The notes: generated by a model from the letters alone, not told the origin. A DNA stretch of 64,000 nt from Pseudofabraea citricarpa (GCA_029641185.1 JAPWGK010000001.1:756501-820500), one strand, 5' to 3'. Positions 43,919-56,526 are shown, counted from the stretch's first letter. Translations and numbers: made by a program.

Positions 43919-46034
43919 TCATGTAAACTCCTTTTGCCATTTGATCAATTGTTTCGTCAAGACGTCCATCATTTCCATGCAAGAAAGATCCTTGAACTCC
44001 TTTTCCGGTGCTGATTTCCCGTCCCCTTCTTTAGATATTGAGCCTTTGTCCTCGTTCACTTTTATCATCGGCAAGTTGTCCGCAAGTCCGCGTATCATCT
44101 GCTCTCTGGAGCTATCAATACTCGGTGAGCGAGATTCGCCAGCCATCTCAAGTTGTGTTCGCTGTATGTACTCCAAGATAGCCGCGACTTTCCTCTTCAT
44201 GTCTGTCATTGATATCTTGCTTCCACCACTGCCTCTCGATCTTCCGACCTTTCCTTCGTTGCCATTTCTTTGCACAGGTGTGTGAGTACTGTCCTCTCGA
44301 ACAACATCTCTACTTTGAGATCTGTTTGGTGACTGGTTGTTGCTCTCATGATGATCTTTGTCTTTTGTGTATTGATTCTTTCCTAGTTTGCCTTTCCTAG
44401 AGTTTGGTGGCCGTCCGCCCTTCTTGTGCGGTACGATAGGTGGTGGTGGTGTTGGTTGGGCTGGAGGGCTCTCGGGTGGAAGTATAGCCTGCGAGGTGGG
44501 TGGGTCTAAAGGTTGAGCAGCTACCTCCATGATCTTCGTGACCGTTGATCGTGCTTGAGCAAGTGGTATCTCTTCCGAGTGATCTGAGTCTGCAGACAAA
44601 ATTAGCTGATGTGATGAATTCAAGTGAAATGTGCATCTCACCATCGACTCTTCGCCTCTCAGCTCTGCCTTTTCTTTTATTTGCAGCCTCGAGGCGCAAT
44701 CTCTCCTTCTCTTCTCGCATTTCCTTTTCCCTGTGGTTTCGGGCTGCAGCACCCCGAATCTTTTTGGCCCCGCCATTCCGTCCATTTGTACCGTCATCCG
44801 AATCAGGCTGTGAGGCAGATGGGGGATTTTGATCGATGACGGGCGATGGTGATCGTGAAATAGTCTTCTGTCTTTTCGTACCTTCTGTTTTTCTTTCGAG
44901 ACATTAATTTCAAAAGCAAGAAAACACGCAAAATTCGAAGCACTTACTCTTCACTCTCACTGCGTCCTCGCTTTCCTCGCCTGGATGTTCCGTCATTGCT
45001 CTCTCCGCTATTCTCCCCTCTGCTTGCCTCAATTGCTCTTCTTAACGCCTCTCCTTCGTCGTAAGCAGCGTCCCTGCTATTCATGGTAGAACGGCGCTTT
45101 GCGCTCTGAAGACTTGAAGACGGCCGGCCACTTTTACTTCCTCCTCCCGGCGATCTAGTACCATCTTTGGAGAAAGACGCAGCTCGCGAGGTGTTTCGAG
45201 AAAGAGTTTGGTAGAGGGGAAGGTAATGTGAATATCGTTGTCTGCGGGCCATATTATCAGTGATGCTTCTAGAATGACTGAGGGATAGTGATGACATCTG
45301 AAAACCATGTTCTTTCAAGAAGGCCAGCCTTGTGAGACCCAGCATTGCGCCACGTTCCCACGTGGGGGTGCCGAACAGTCGGATTGAGGCAGGAGAGAAA
45401 GGTGATTGTAGAGGAGAGCGCAAACATACCGGTTCGGCGCAGTAAAGATTTTATGTAGGTCCTTTCGACACTCTTCGCAAAAGTATTCCTCTGGACTCTG
45501 GTCCTCGTTCATGATCCCGACACAGCCACCATGCTGCCAGACTTTGCAGACATCGCATTGCAGAAAGAAGCCTGCCACGTCCTCTGAAGGTTCTGCTGGT
45601 AAGATGATGGGATCAACTTCAATACCATCTTTTATTCCATGCTTGCTATCCTCCTCCACGGGCGGTGGCCCCGGGTAGTCGTCGAATCCGCAGATGCATC
45701 GGACTGCCTCGTCGTCTTCTGCAATTTCTTCTTCTGCCCCATTCGGCATTTCGGCCTCTATTGTTTGTACTTTTGTTGCCTTTTGCACTTCTTCGGCCTG
45801 GCCGCGTTTTCGACGTCGTGTGGAGAGGGTGTCTTCGATTGCGGTCGCGACAGAGTCTTCTCGCGGTTCTGAAGACAGGGACGCCGTCGGGGTTGATTTT
45901 CTGGGAGATTCTGTCTTGTGATTCCTTCTGGTCGTCCTATCGGCGCGACCTGATGAAGTAGAGGAGGTAGAGGAGTCGTGGGAGTTGGGTTGCCCGGCGC
46001 GAGCAGCCCTCGACGAGCGGCGGGCGGTTTCCAT
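43919..46034 (-). CDS. CTI6: PHD-finger transcriptional regulator, Cti6-like
   Basis: Nuclear protein expected to link histone reading to the Rpd3 large deacetylase complex. Exons 45430-46034, 44948-45241, 44642-44892 and 43919-44589 join in frame (introns 188, 55 and 52 nt) and give 606 aa. The PHD finger spans residues 112-189 (RCICGF.. CDVCKVWQHGGC.. YFCEECR), with about 40 residues inserted between the first and second Cys pairs. Splice 1 forms APNRQRYSHYLPLY, a sequence typical of Cti6 orthologs. The rest is basic and disordered: a helix REKEMREEKERLRLEAANKRK, an AT-hook-like KGGRPPNSRKGK, and a C-terminal helical block ending near MDVLTKQLIKWQKE. Confidence 0.88.
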
Positions 46035-47241
46035 GGTGGTTATTGCTATTTGGAGCGGCTACGGCCGATAGATAGAAGTATATATCGAGCTAGGGATGTT
46101 GGCTAGATTACAGCGCATACGCAGATGGGCAATTGGGTCTCGGATAGGATTTCGAGCACTTCGAGCACTGTGGACGAGCTTTCCTCCTCTCTACACAGAG
46201 ATCATGGAGGTACGGTATGATGCTCGAATTGAAATTGGCAGAGATGGCAGACGCACTAGAGCGCTCTGGCACAGCACGCGACCCCGTATATAGTAATTGT
46301 CTGGTGGTGGGAGATCATGACGCCGAAAGGGATGTTCGTTGTTTTGGAGAAATAAAGCAGGCGGCGGACGGGATCTCACTCGAGAGGAGCTTCGGAGGCG
46401 GGGCCACTTTTGGTGAATGGTACAAATGGGAAATCACCCACGCATGACCCGGGTCACGTGTGCCACGGTCCCCCAAATACTGTAAAGCTGTTGTTGGTGC
46501 TGGCGCTGGTGGTGCTGGCTGGGGCTAGCCGTACTAGCGCCAATCTGGAGGGCCATCACATCTTGACATCTTCCATACAATTTCATGACCACGAAGCACG
46601 ACCTCTCTCCCATTGATGACGACGACCCCGTGTTAGACTTGCTTCTCAGCCACCCTGTTCGACCGGCCGTGTTGGATATCTTCTGGGTGCTTGCCAAATA
46701 CAGAGTGTACTGGACTTGCTGAGCAATCAGAGGTATGAATCCTCTACCGAACGCACTTTCCATCATGACGACCAAGGGAGCGGCCTCAAGTGTGCTTGCA
46801 GGCACTGGACACAGTTCAGGCCGCGGTGCATGGGACTGTTGGCCATGGGTTTCTGCGAGTCGACGGGTGTTGGAAAAGGGCGCTGGCTGATCTGTTGGGC
46901 TTTAGCATAGGAAAGGAGAGATCTCAAGACGGTATCTTGAAATTCTCTCGCCTTCTTAATAATTCGACGGGCCACTGTAATCGACCACTTTTGGAACAGA
47001 GTTTGGAGTTGGGGGAAAGAGTACGGGGCCATGTCCGCGTCAGTAATGGGTACGCTGAACGTCCATCCCATTGCATGCTATATCCTCAAGCCACCTCCGC
47101 CGCCCCGAATACTGGCCCGTAGAGGGGAATTATTATGCCATGATGTTTCCTTTCATACCAATCATTGCGCTCACTGTATGGCATAAGCTGACTTTCCGCT
47201 TTGAACACGTTATAGGGTATTCCCCAGGTTCACCAAGAGAC
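46035..47241. other. Divergent intergenic region with possible short exons
   Basis: 1.2 kb between divergent genes. A 45-codon plus-strand frame at 46585-46722 (MTTKHDLSPIDDDD.. VLDIFWVLAKYRVYW) and an in-frame stretch from the ATG at 47031 (MSASVMGTLNVHP) look protein-like. The second would splice through GTAGAG (about 47120) to GTTATAG (47214) into the downstream gene. Both may be leader exons or chance. Confidence 0.35.
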
Positions 47242-48961
47242 ATGTCTCCCGAGGTTCTCTCAGACCGGCCGATTCGACCACTCCCCAAACGTCGTCTCCG
47301 CGAGAGACTGTCTCCCGATGTTGCCGAGTCAATCAAATATCCCCCTGCACCAAAAACCACAACTCCGTTGTTCTACTATCCATACAACGCCCGAGAGGAC
47401 AATGGCACCAATGGTCACGTAGAACCACCACACCCAAGTGAGCGAGAGAGGGCAGACGAGATTGAGCGCAACTACATCTCCAGGAGAAATGGAGAGGAGT
47501 TAGACAGTGACGAGGACGAGGTTGCATATCGAACGCATATTTACCCCAGGCATTCTGCAGACAACAGTGGACGATCCTATCGATACGTACAGAAACCTGA
47601 TTCCAAACACCCGAAGCCTTTGCCCCCGGCTTCTACCACATCTTCAGCAGACGGATATGATTCATTTGAAAATACCAATAATAAAAAGAAGCGGAAGATT
47701 CCAACGCCAGGCGATAGCTTGAACGGAACACATTTGTCAGGGGATTTAACAGGTATGGGAGTCTTGGGGGCAGATGACAACTTGGCTGAAGATGTTGGAG
47801 GCGGATCATATCACAGTCCAGGAAGCATAGCCCAAGGCATCTCTGGGCCTGGTAGGGGAAGATATGGCCGCGTACGAAACGGCAGGAGCCCTCTCAGAAC
47901 TCTTTCTGATGCATCTAATAATTGGACCAACGGCCGCACGCCAAAACAGAGGCAGCCACAATGGTCATCATGTAAGTTTCAATCTGCACAAGACTTGATC
48001 TACATATCACTCAAACATTCACTAATCAGCATATTTTATAGCCGGAGAAGGCAATGGCATTATTTCTACGGCGATTGCAAATGCCGAGAAGTCACCAATC
48101 ACTCCAGCTCGAGGCCAAGAGAACTTGAGTCTCTTGCAACAACAAGCTTCGAAGAAAGCGAGCCCAGCTTCAGCTCAATTCACCTTCACCTGTGACTCGC
48201 AAGTACCTGGGACTATTCCTTGGCCTGGCCCCAACACCTCGGCAAATATAGCCAATGGCTGGTCAAAAGTGAGTACTCATGGTACACAGACGAGCCCTGG
48301 TATTTTGAACAATCATCCTACAAATCAACAAGTAGCTCAAGCAAAGCAAGGCTTGGCGGCGTCCCAAAATTTAAAAAACTCAGCAACACAGACTGCTTCA
48401 CAGATCTTTACTCCCACAAAGAAGACACGCCGCCGAACAGGAAAGGAGTATTTGATCGCCGCACGTCAACGACGTCAACAACAAGCGTACCAAAACTTTC
48501 ACCATCCTCCAGCACCCGAAGAAATATGGATTTGCGAGTTTTGTGAGTATGAACGTATCTTTGGCACTCCCCCAGAGGCATTGATTAGACAGTATGAAAG
48601 GAAGGATAGGAAGATAAAGAGAGAGGAGGCAGAGAGACGAAGATTGTTAGAGAAAGCAAAAATGAAAGGAAGAAAGGGGAAGAAGGGAAGCAAGATGGCT
48701 GCTGCTGCCAAGACCGCTTCAGCACATGATCGACAATCACAGACTCATGCACCGGCTTCTAACAACCACAGTCAGAGCCAAAGCCAGGGCACCCAAAGCG
48801 AGGAATATTATGAAGATGAGTATGATGAGGAGTACCCGCAGGATAATCCACCACCACCATCTCCTTCGGTCGTACCACCATCCAATCACCACCACCAAGC
48901 TCATCAAACAAGGGTTAATACTGTTCCGCCAGGTTCAGCAGCAGCAATACCCGCAACCTAG
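47242..48961 (+). CDS. Conserved fungal protein of unknown function
   Basis: Exons 47242-47971 and 48042-48961 join in frame across a 70-nt intron (TGTAAGTT donor, TTTTATAG acceptor), 549 aa. Most of the protein is polar and probably disordered. The best-conserved-looking part is near the C-terminus: a TGKEYLIAARQRRQQQ helix, then EEIWICEFCEYERIFGTPPEALIRQYE, then a Lys/Arg/Glu-rich helix (ERRRLLEKAKMKGRKGKKG), then an acidic YYEDEYDEEY tract. The CEFC pair could be half of a metal site. I cannot name a family. The start is uncertain: the ATG at 47242 is used, but a spliced upstream start at 47031 is possible. Confidence 0.75.
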
Positions 48962-49739
48962 GGATTTTGTAGCTTGTTTAATACCTGGAGCATTTATGTT
49001 TAATCGATCGGGTTGTGAGTTTATTGCTGTCAGAATATTTTGATACATCCACCAGCACGAGATACTGTCAGCTTATTCAGGTGGACCTTTGGTTCAACTT
49101 TGTCACTTAAGATTTCAAGTCAGCATACACTACTTGGTCGATAAGACAGCCTCTAACATCATACCTTTTTTCTTTGCTTCTTCGTCCTTCATTCCAGCAT
49201 TAGCATTGCACACCGCATTACACGAACACCAGCTTCACCAAACCAAATCCCCATCCTTTGTTTCACTGTTTTTATCACTCCCCTCATAAGATACGCATAG
49301 AGCTGGCAGCAGGCACAAGTCAACCAAAATGTGTTCTTTCTACATAGCTACTGGCGAGCGGATGGTTCTTCCTATAGGATTCCCCGAATTTTAATTTCGG
49401 AAGTAGCTAGTCCTTGGATCATAAATGCACACACCCCCAATACCCTATTTAAGATGTTTAGTCTCAATTTCAATTTTTGGTGATATAAATGTGCTTGAAT
49501 CCTCGTAGGCAAAATGTTTCCTAATTAGTGAAAATACTGATTATGTTTCCAAACCACCAAAACTACATTCGCCCTAATCACTTGAAAACATAAAATTGAA
49601 GGTAGATATCAGGTTGCAAGTACCATTATAAGTAAAGATTTATCAAATTTGAAGGTTTTTCGAGAGTAGATGAAATTTAACTTTCATCACCATGTAAAAT
49701 GAGTAAGCAACAACACGTCTTGGTCAACACCTCTTCAGC
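48962..49739. other. Convergent 3' flanks
   Basis: 778 bp between the unknown-function gene and the GMC pseudogene. It is AT-rich, with no gene or repeat recognised. Confidence 0.4.
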
Positions 49740-51609
49740 TCAAATCTCAAGGGTTTTATCCTCCTGATCTTTTTTATAACTGCTGCCAGTCTCGCCCAAG
49801 ATATCGTCTGTCGCCTTCTCACTACACATGTAGATAGGTAAGGTCGGGAAACTCCCAGGCACTTTCGGAAAAACACACGCATCCACAACCCGAAGGTTTT
49901 TCACACCACGAACCCTAAATTTGGAATCGAGGCACACCATTGGATCATCATCTGCTCCGATGGGACAGCTACTCGTAGCATGGTGTCCGAAGGTTTCTTT
50001 CTTGACGGATTCCTTGATCTCTTTAAGCGTGTCGATAGATTCACCCGGAGCAGTCTCCGTAATTGGACCAAGCGGTTTCTTGACACTGGCAAACATACGT
50101 CGTATCATCAAGACGGCATCGGCCATAGCTACAAGATCATGTTCTGGATCATTCTCGCTGTTCTTGCCAGCTTCATGGTAGTAGTTGAAGTTAATATCGG
50201 GAGAATCATGTGGATTGTTGGATCTCAATTTGACGGTTCCAGCGGTATTTCGAGGATGGACTTTCAGGATATCCCAAGTCAGAACACTGGGAGTGGAGAA
50301 TACTGGATGCGTCCAACCTGGAAAGAAGCCGGTGAACTGCCCAAGAACACTGAAGATGAAGAGGTCGCGGTCGCCCTTGGCAACTGATTATTTGTCGATG
50401 AGACCGACTCCGACAGCGCTACTTTTGTAAGGTCCATGACCTTTGACCCATTGTTCTAGTAGTGGATCACCAGATGAACCAAGCAGACCCTTTACAAAGG
50501 GTGAGAAAATCTCGGAAGACTCTCCGACAACACCATATTCGTAGTTGTCTTGAAGGTTAGCTCCCACACCAGGAAGATCAACTACTACTGGGATTTTGTA
50601 TTTCTCAAGCTCGGATCGAGGTCCTATACCACTGAGTTTCAGGATCTGAGGCGTGTTAAATGCACCTCCGGCGATGATTGTTTCCTTGGATGCGAGCGCA
50701 TGTTTTCCGATAGCAGGGCGGCGGGGATTATACCGAGGGTCTGCTTTATATTGGCTCTTCCCTTGAAGAAACTCAACTCCAATAGCCCTGGGTTGTTTGT
50801 CATCATTTGTGTTAACGTCAAAGAGAACTTTGGTAACGAAGCAGTCTGTCCAAATATCCAGAGGATATTTCTTGGATCCATCCGCATTCTCATTTACAGT
50901 AGCGACAAGGTAGTTTCGAGGACTCGCACGGCGTCCAGTCCGACTCATCTGAAGCGTCATCTTGTATACACCATCTTCATTCTGAGGATTGATGGCATTG
51001 ATATCTTGGATTACTTCGGCTTTCCCCCCTTGGGCCGCAAGTGCACTCTTGATAAACGGTTCTGCTGCTGCAAAAGTACTGCGATTTGGGAGGTCCGTTT
51101 GCAGCTATCCATTGAATCCATGACCTGGCGTCTTCTCAGGAAGAAATTCATTACGCTCAAGACGCTCGAAATAGCGACGCATGTGTTTAGCCTTCCAGGA
51201 ATCGTCTCCTGTAAGCTTAGCAATGTCATCCCAATCTTGATCAGGAGGAAGAAAATATTTCGCCGAGGCTACCCAAATGACCAGACGTAATCTCACGAGT
51301 ATCTTAGACTAGAGAAGTTGGTATAGAGTAGATTGGTAGGTAGGTAAATAGATATGATTCTAATGTCAAATGTTGTTGGCCTCTCCCTAATCCACCTCTT
51401 TCGTCTCTCTCTCCTCCTCCTCCTCCTCCTCCAGCCCTGGCACCGGCACCAGAGGTGGATGCGCCGCACGTAACGCGCACAAGAAGGAGCACTCTGTGCC
51501 CGTGGCGAGCAAGATTAGCAGCTAACGGGCCTCCCCCAGGACCAGATCCTGCAATGATATATTCGTATCCCTCAACTATAGAGATGGTACCGCTGACAGG
51601 TGGCAACAT
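49740..51609 (-). pseudogene. Broken GMC oxidoreductase (choline/glucose-dehydrogenase type)
   Basis: Remnant of a FAD-dependent GMC oxidoreductase gene. The FAD motif YIIAGSGPGGGPLAANLARHG (start near 51609) is intact. About 110 family residues that should follow, including the GGSS-type segment, are missing; a (TCC)n tract near 51410-51434 occupies that place. The frame resumes with LPPDQDWDDIAKLTGDDSWK. A TAG at 51105-51107 interrupts GHGFNG/LQTDLPN where Trp is expected, and a TAA at 50388-50390 interrupts GVGLIDK/SVAKGDRD. Beyond both stops the same frame continues with family sequence (GGAFNTPQILKLSGIGP, and the C-terminal active-site region from FGHHATSSCPIGAD to KVPGSFPTLPIYM). The stops fit G-to-A or C-to-T change of TGG and of CAA or another codon. 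Confidence 0.88.
51413..51434. repeat. (TCC)n microsatellite inside the GMC pseudogene
   Basis: About seven CTC/TCC triplets in a row, flanked by TCTCTCTC, at the place where ~110 residues of the oxidoreductase are missing. Confidence 0.85.
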
Positions 51610-52336
51610 GATGGTAAACTCGGTCGAGAATCGGTTTTTGGGGAATAATTGTAGGTTGTTGAAAGACGGTAAGCTATAATATTACCAACGAAAAGTAAAG
51701 AAAAGCAAAATACATCTCCTTGACTTGTAAATCTGCGGGGTATCTGTACAACATAATAGAAGAGGGGGGCTACACAGTCACACAACTGTGACCCGATTAC
51801 TACGCAGGCGGGCATTATTACACCTATTCAGATCTCTATTGGCTCTCATCAGCTCGCTTATTTATGGCCCAGTTGTTGCACAAAAACAAATTACTACCCA
51901 GCTAGCCAAATAAATAGATTGAAAATCCAGAGTGGCTTCTGTATCAAGCACATATACATAATTCTTTGCATCTATCAGCATGTTATATCTAATCCTTCAC
52001 CACTTTGTTTAGTCCCGGCAATAATAACCTAACGTGATGGGAACCGACCTCGCTTACCTTGTGTGATACAGTTGGAACTAGTGTCGACAACACGAACAAT
52101 CAGTACCCTATACAGAGAACAAGTGAGAAATTATGGTTCAGTCCTAGAGAATGACACCCGAAAGCCTGATTGAAATGCTCAAGTGAGATTAGTTCGTATG
52201 CAGTATTGGCAGTCATTGCCCACTTCAACTATGACCCTCAAATAGGTCAAATGACACTTGAGCTGAGGGAAAACTCATTGATTCATTCTATTTATACCTT
52301 CTCTGGGACCCCCATTGGATGTATACCCTTCGTAAT
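51610..52336. other. Intergenic region GMC pseudogene / lipase
   Basis: 727 bp. It should hold the former 5' part of the oxidoreductase gene (a possible acceptor TATTATAG lies just above 51670) and the lipase 3' flank. No intact signal-peptide exon was recognised. Confidence 0.4.
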
Positions 52337-54336
52337 TCATTTCTTGGTTTTCTTCTTCTTCGCGCCATCTTCCCGGTCAGAAGCTGTCATGTTACCCACG
52401 GGCTCAACCCCTTGTACAACACCACTTACAGCCCTGCTGACCCCTATACTAATCCCTCTGCCACCCTTCCCCTCAAAACTAATCAAGCTCCCAATACTAT
52501 TGCTCCTCTTGGCAGTGGAGGCTTTTCCATTGCGTTCCTTCTCTGCAGTGCCATCCAAACCACCGAGCTGGGTGGTTCTGATGTGCGGTGGGTTTACGGG
52601 GGATGTATCAGTCGAGGAATCGTACTCATCTTTTATTTGCGCTCGTTTCCTTGCTCCAATATTTGGTGCTTGTTCCTTTTTTGGAGTGGCAACCGCGTTA
52701 TCGATGCTTGGTGCTATACTCGCAGCACTAGCATAGCTTACAAGTGTTGGACTCATGTCATCCTCACTTAAGTAGCTATTTGGTAACATTACTCGTGCCC
52801 CTAAGCTTGCATGCCTTGCACTCCGGTATTTATCAAATTCCTCTTGCGTATGTTCTGCATCGACGAAGCTGTTTAATGCATCAAATACATGAGGGAAAAC
52901 AAGTGTGTTGACTTCTCGTGCCCACAGAAAGTCGAGATGTTCGTAGTGTGGAATCTCGGTGGCTATTGTGTGACTCGGTAATTCTTTCAGCATCACATTG
53001 ATGTCCACCAACGAATCTGAGCCTCCATAAACAAGCACAACTGGAGTCTTGATATTTCGAGTTGGGAATTTGGCAACCTTAGTATATTTGGATACGGATC
53101 CAATGGAGAGAGGTGGTTGAACATCGTCATCGAACATTTGGAAAGATTTTGTGCGAATGATTTGGAACCAGTGAACCACCGACTTGGTTGATGTAAAAGA
53201 GTAAAGATGCGGATAAGCAGCGAGCTTCTGAGACATGGACATATTTGTAGCTCGCCACCCGAAAAGAAAAGAGAGACCGGTGTCTATTGCGCGTACAAAT
53301 ATCGGTGGGTATAGAATTGACTGCCACATAGTTGCGGATGACAGAATCGAACGTCTGCCAAAAAGAAGAAAAAGTACCTGTGGGGATGCCTTAACGAGTG
53401 CGTCTACTATGCCATTGGAAAGTCCAGCAGGTGACATAGCAGGGGCAAGAGCGATAAAAACATTGACTTGGTCGTTGAGCTTAGGGTGCACGGCCAATGT
53501 AGCAAATGCTTGAGCTGTTCCTTGAGAGAATCCAATGTAAGAAAGAGACGGCGCAGAAGTCGTGGAAAGAATGTATTGGATAGTGTCTGGAATATCGTGA
53601 AATGCGAATTCGTCCATTGAGAAGTCCCAGAACGGAATATCATTTGGCGAATGGTGGATAGATTTCTTTGAGTATTTGTTTCCACGGTTGTTCCCGAGCT
53701 ATAACATTAGATTGACCTTTCAGGCTTGGAAAGTTAGCTTACCCAAACATCATAACCCTTCTCCACCAAAACGAACGGCAAGCATCGTTCTTCATCTGTC
53801 AAACACACCCATACCTCACTGTTCATCATCAAGCCATGATGAAGATAGACGACATTCTTGCGTATGCTGTTTGCCCCACTATTGACTTTTACGTCGTTTT
53901 CGCCTTTCTTCCACCCTAGACGATGTATGCCCAGCAAATATCCATCCCCAGTCTGTACGACGTGTTCCTCAGCATAATATCCAAATAGTGCGCAGAGATC
54001 GACAAAGTCGGAGGCATTCCGAATTGAAGTTGAAATATCTATACGATGTCAGCAATCTACTTAGCATGCTCGTGTGGATGTTGGTACTTTTCTTGTGAGT
54101 TTCGGACTTCTTGGTAGCGGGAGAAGTGAAGCGATTGAATAATCGTCTGGAAGCCCGATAAAACAGTTGTATTATAGTAGATGCTTCCAAAGTCAGCAGG
54201 GCATAGGCAAGGCATGCAAAGAGGACGCACGCAGAGCAAGTGTAAGGATCCTGATTATAGCTTCTAAACCAACAAGAAAAAAAGAGCCTACTAGGGCTAT
54301 GTACTCGCTCCTACGAAGGCGATTAGTTCCCAACAT
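52337..54336 (-). CDS. Acid-lipase-family steryl ester hydrolase / triacylglycerol lipase
   Basis: Membrane-anchored alpha/beta hydrolase of the Tgl1/Yeh family, which hydrolyses steryl esters at lipid droplets or the plasma membrane. Exons 54231-54336, 54088-54183, 53743-54038 and 52337-53698 join in frame (introns 44-50 nt) and give 619 aa. An N-terminal helix (YIALVGSFFLVGLEAIIRI) precedes the abhydro-lipase region (FVDLCALFGYYAEEHVVQTGDGYLLG). The oxyanion motif is LHHGLMMNSEVW, the nucleophile elbow GFSQG (about residue 221), the acid lies in YGGSDSLVD, and the histidine in YEHLDFLWA. A ~130-residue polar C-terminal tail ends in KKKKTKK. Splices 1 and 2 were chosen because they restore LALPSTIIQLFYRASRRLF and the NISTSIRNASDF join. 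Confidence 0.9.
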
Positions 54337-55134
54337 CGGGATAGACAGGCAGTCCTGGCAATTTATCGCACATACAGATTCAAACGACCGATAAAGGGAA
54401 TGGGAGGCATGGTGTATGAGCCTGTGGTGATTACGTATGTACGTATGTACAGAGAGCGCAAAGAAGGCAGTCGCGTGAGGTGAGTGTTTCGAAATCAATC
54501 AAGCTCTCCGTATTCTTTATGCTGCGTAACACCTGAAATGCATGTTAGCATTGATCCATTGTTTGTTTATTGATTATCACACCCCTCCCAACCCATTGGA
54601 GGCGTGCTCAACAAGTATAACTTCAGGATTACCTTTCCACTTCGCAATTTCACATGCCAATGCGCCCTTCGCCCCAAAACGATTCGTCCGCTGTGAGATA
54701 AAGATACTGGGGTTGAAAGAAGAGCGTCGTGAAGCTGAAGGCCAGCACTTCAATCCTCAGCAGGAGGGGGGCTTATCGGGGAAGAAAAAGGGTCAAGCAT
54801 TGCAGAAGCAAGAAGGATTACAGCTTCGCAGATCAAGCTCAATCGAATGCAATCTCCCCCAATGGATCAACAGCCTCTTTTGGCCTCGCTACGTCACCGG
54901 CACGGAGAAAAGATGAACCGTCGCGAACTTCTTTTCGACGAGTGCATGGAATTCACTCGGCGCTCCGAACACGCCAGAGGATATCATGTCGCGTTAGCCT
55001 CAGAGTCGCTGCCTACCACATACCCCACTCCCTGCAGTCTTATTCGGGGCAGCTTACTTACGTTCGAGCTCGGGACACTGTACAAGCTTCAGAAGCAGGA
55101 ATCCTTCAGACGAAATCAATCAGCACAGGTCGGA
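54337..55134. other. Divergent intergenic region, lipase / PET191
   Basis: 798 bp. Open frames 54542-54916 and 54729-55151 (+) have mixed composition without a recognised domain and overlap the PET191 start, so they are taken as leader or promoter sequence. Confidence 0.4.
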
Positions 55135-55564
55135 ATGCCGAGCTCCTGTAAAGACATCCGTTCGTCTTCTTCACCCCAACCAGCGTTATGCAGTTCTAAC
55201 CGTTGGATAAACAGGTGCTGCTCTCGCAGAGTGTCTGCAAAATTCAGACTGTGTTATGATACAGAGGAATCGACCTTCGGACTGTTTACGAGCTCCGCTT
55301 CTCGAGACTATGCCTACCAAATGCCAGCAGCTTAAGAAAGGGTATGGAGAGTGCAAGCGCGGGATGGTGGATATGCGGAAGCGTTTCAGAGGAAACCAGC
55401 CGATTGGTGTCAATAAAGAGGTTGAGGGAGCAGTCGATAATAGCGGTGGTCAATTATATGCCGGCAAGCCGGCTTTTGAGAGTACAGCTAAGATTACGAG
55501 TGGTCACGAACCAGAAGAACGGGATTGGCGGGAAGTAGAGAATGAAAAATACCGAAAGGAATAA
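55135..55564 (+). CDS. PET191: Cytochrome c oxidase assembly factor Pet191/Coa5
   Basis: Small twin-CX9C-type protein of the mitochondrial intermembrane space needed for complex IV assembly. Exons 55135-55159 (25 nt) and 55215-55564 join across a 55-nt intron (GTTCGT..AAACAG) and give 124 aa. The product begins MPSSCKDIRAALAECLQNSDC and continues NRPSDCLRAPL, PTKCQQLKKGYGECKRGMVDMRKRFRGNQP, with Cys spacing of the Pet191 family, and ends REVENEKYRKE. The first exon is needed for the first cysteine; the donor GTTCGT is non-consensus but is the only one that keeps DIRAAL in frame. Confidence 0.94.
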
Positions 55565-56526
55565 GGTTGTGGGACTGCAAATGTATTTGGTGGGGAGATT
55601 GTGTGGAGATTGTATTATATGACCTTTCGAGGTTGAGCGAGTACACTGCATTTGGTGAGGCGTTTGGGTAAACTGGAAAGTGGGAAGGCCTTGATGGGTT
55701 TTGTACGATACCGCAGCCTAACATACAGCATGTACCATTCGCATCTTCCAAAACTCAACCGACGTGCCGTTGGTATGGTGGTTTTCGATTGTAGAGAGCT
55801 TTATTGTAAGAATTGAGTTATGTTGATTGGAAGAATCTGCTACCATGATGAATTGCAGGAGTCGTATAGTCCATCCTGGTTTCAACAGTGAAGGCGCTTA
55901 TTGTTAGTTCGAGACTTGATCACGAGTTTGTTTCTTGCATCCCAAGAATAAAGAGACAAAGGCTGCTTTGCCTCGACACCAGAGCAACAAGATATTTAGA
56001 TATAATGTCATGCTACTAACTGAAACTTATCAGCCTGATATGCTTGGCCAAATTTGCTAGCTTTGGGTAACATCGATCTGGAACTTAGCGATGTGGTAAG
56101 CAAGGGGCCGTCGCTTATTAGATAAGTCGGCAAGTACCTGATATGTAACTCCAAAAACAATGAACTTCCTTTCCAATTACCTAGAGTTATTATATTACCA
56201 AGGTATCTCGGTTGTTTCCTGTCGGGAAATTGTTTACCGTTAATTGTGCAAAACTTATCTGATATAGTAACTCGCATAGTTTAACCGCTCTCCATTCTCT
56301 ATTACGTCCTTAAAAATTAACCGTTACCAAATGCAAGCATTTGGCCGGAATAGGAATTATTCCAACCTTTGTTTCAATCGTAGCTTGTACAAAAAGCCAT
56401 CGAGAAATTTGGTAATAACAAAGACAACCATGAATGATTAAATTGTTTGAAAAGACTGGTCGGAAAAAATCCCAAGTTTCCCCTGAATTGACGGGACGAA
56501 TCACTTAAATCTTCAAGTGTGTAGCA
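55565..56526. other. Intergenic region upstream of coiled-coil gene
   Basis: 962 bp, AT-rich towards 56.5 kb. No gene recognised; 56008-56277 (-) is an open frame without protein character. Confidence 0.4.

Noticed and set aside
43941..44832. Plus-strand frames over the PHD-gene exons
   Set aside because: Shadows of the coding strand; the minus strand splices into a coherent Cti6-like protein.
46434..47071. Two minus-strand frames (46434-46805 and 46763-47071) that might be one gene
   Set aside because: No donor/acceptor pair joins them in frame and no family is recognised; they overlap the promoter of two real genes.
50550..51290. 246-codon plus-strand frame
   Set aside because: Antisense to the GMC oxidoreductase remnant; amino-acid content is not protein-like.
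54542..55151. Plus-strand frames before PET191
   Set aside because: No domain, frames overlap each other and the PET191 first exon; best read as leader sequence.
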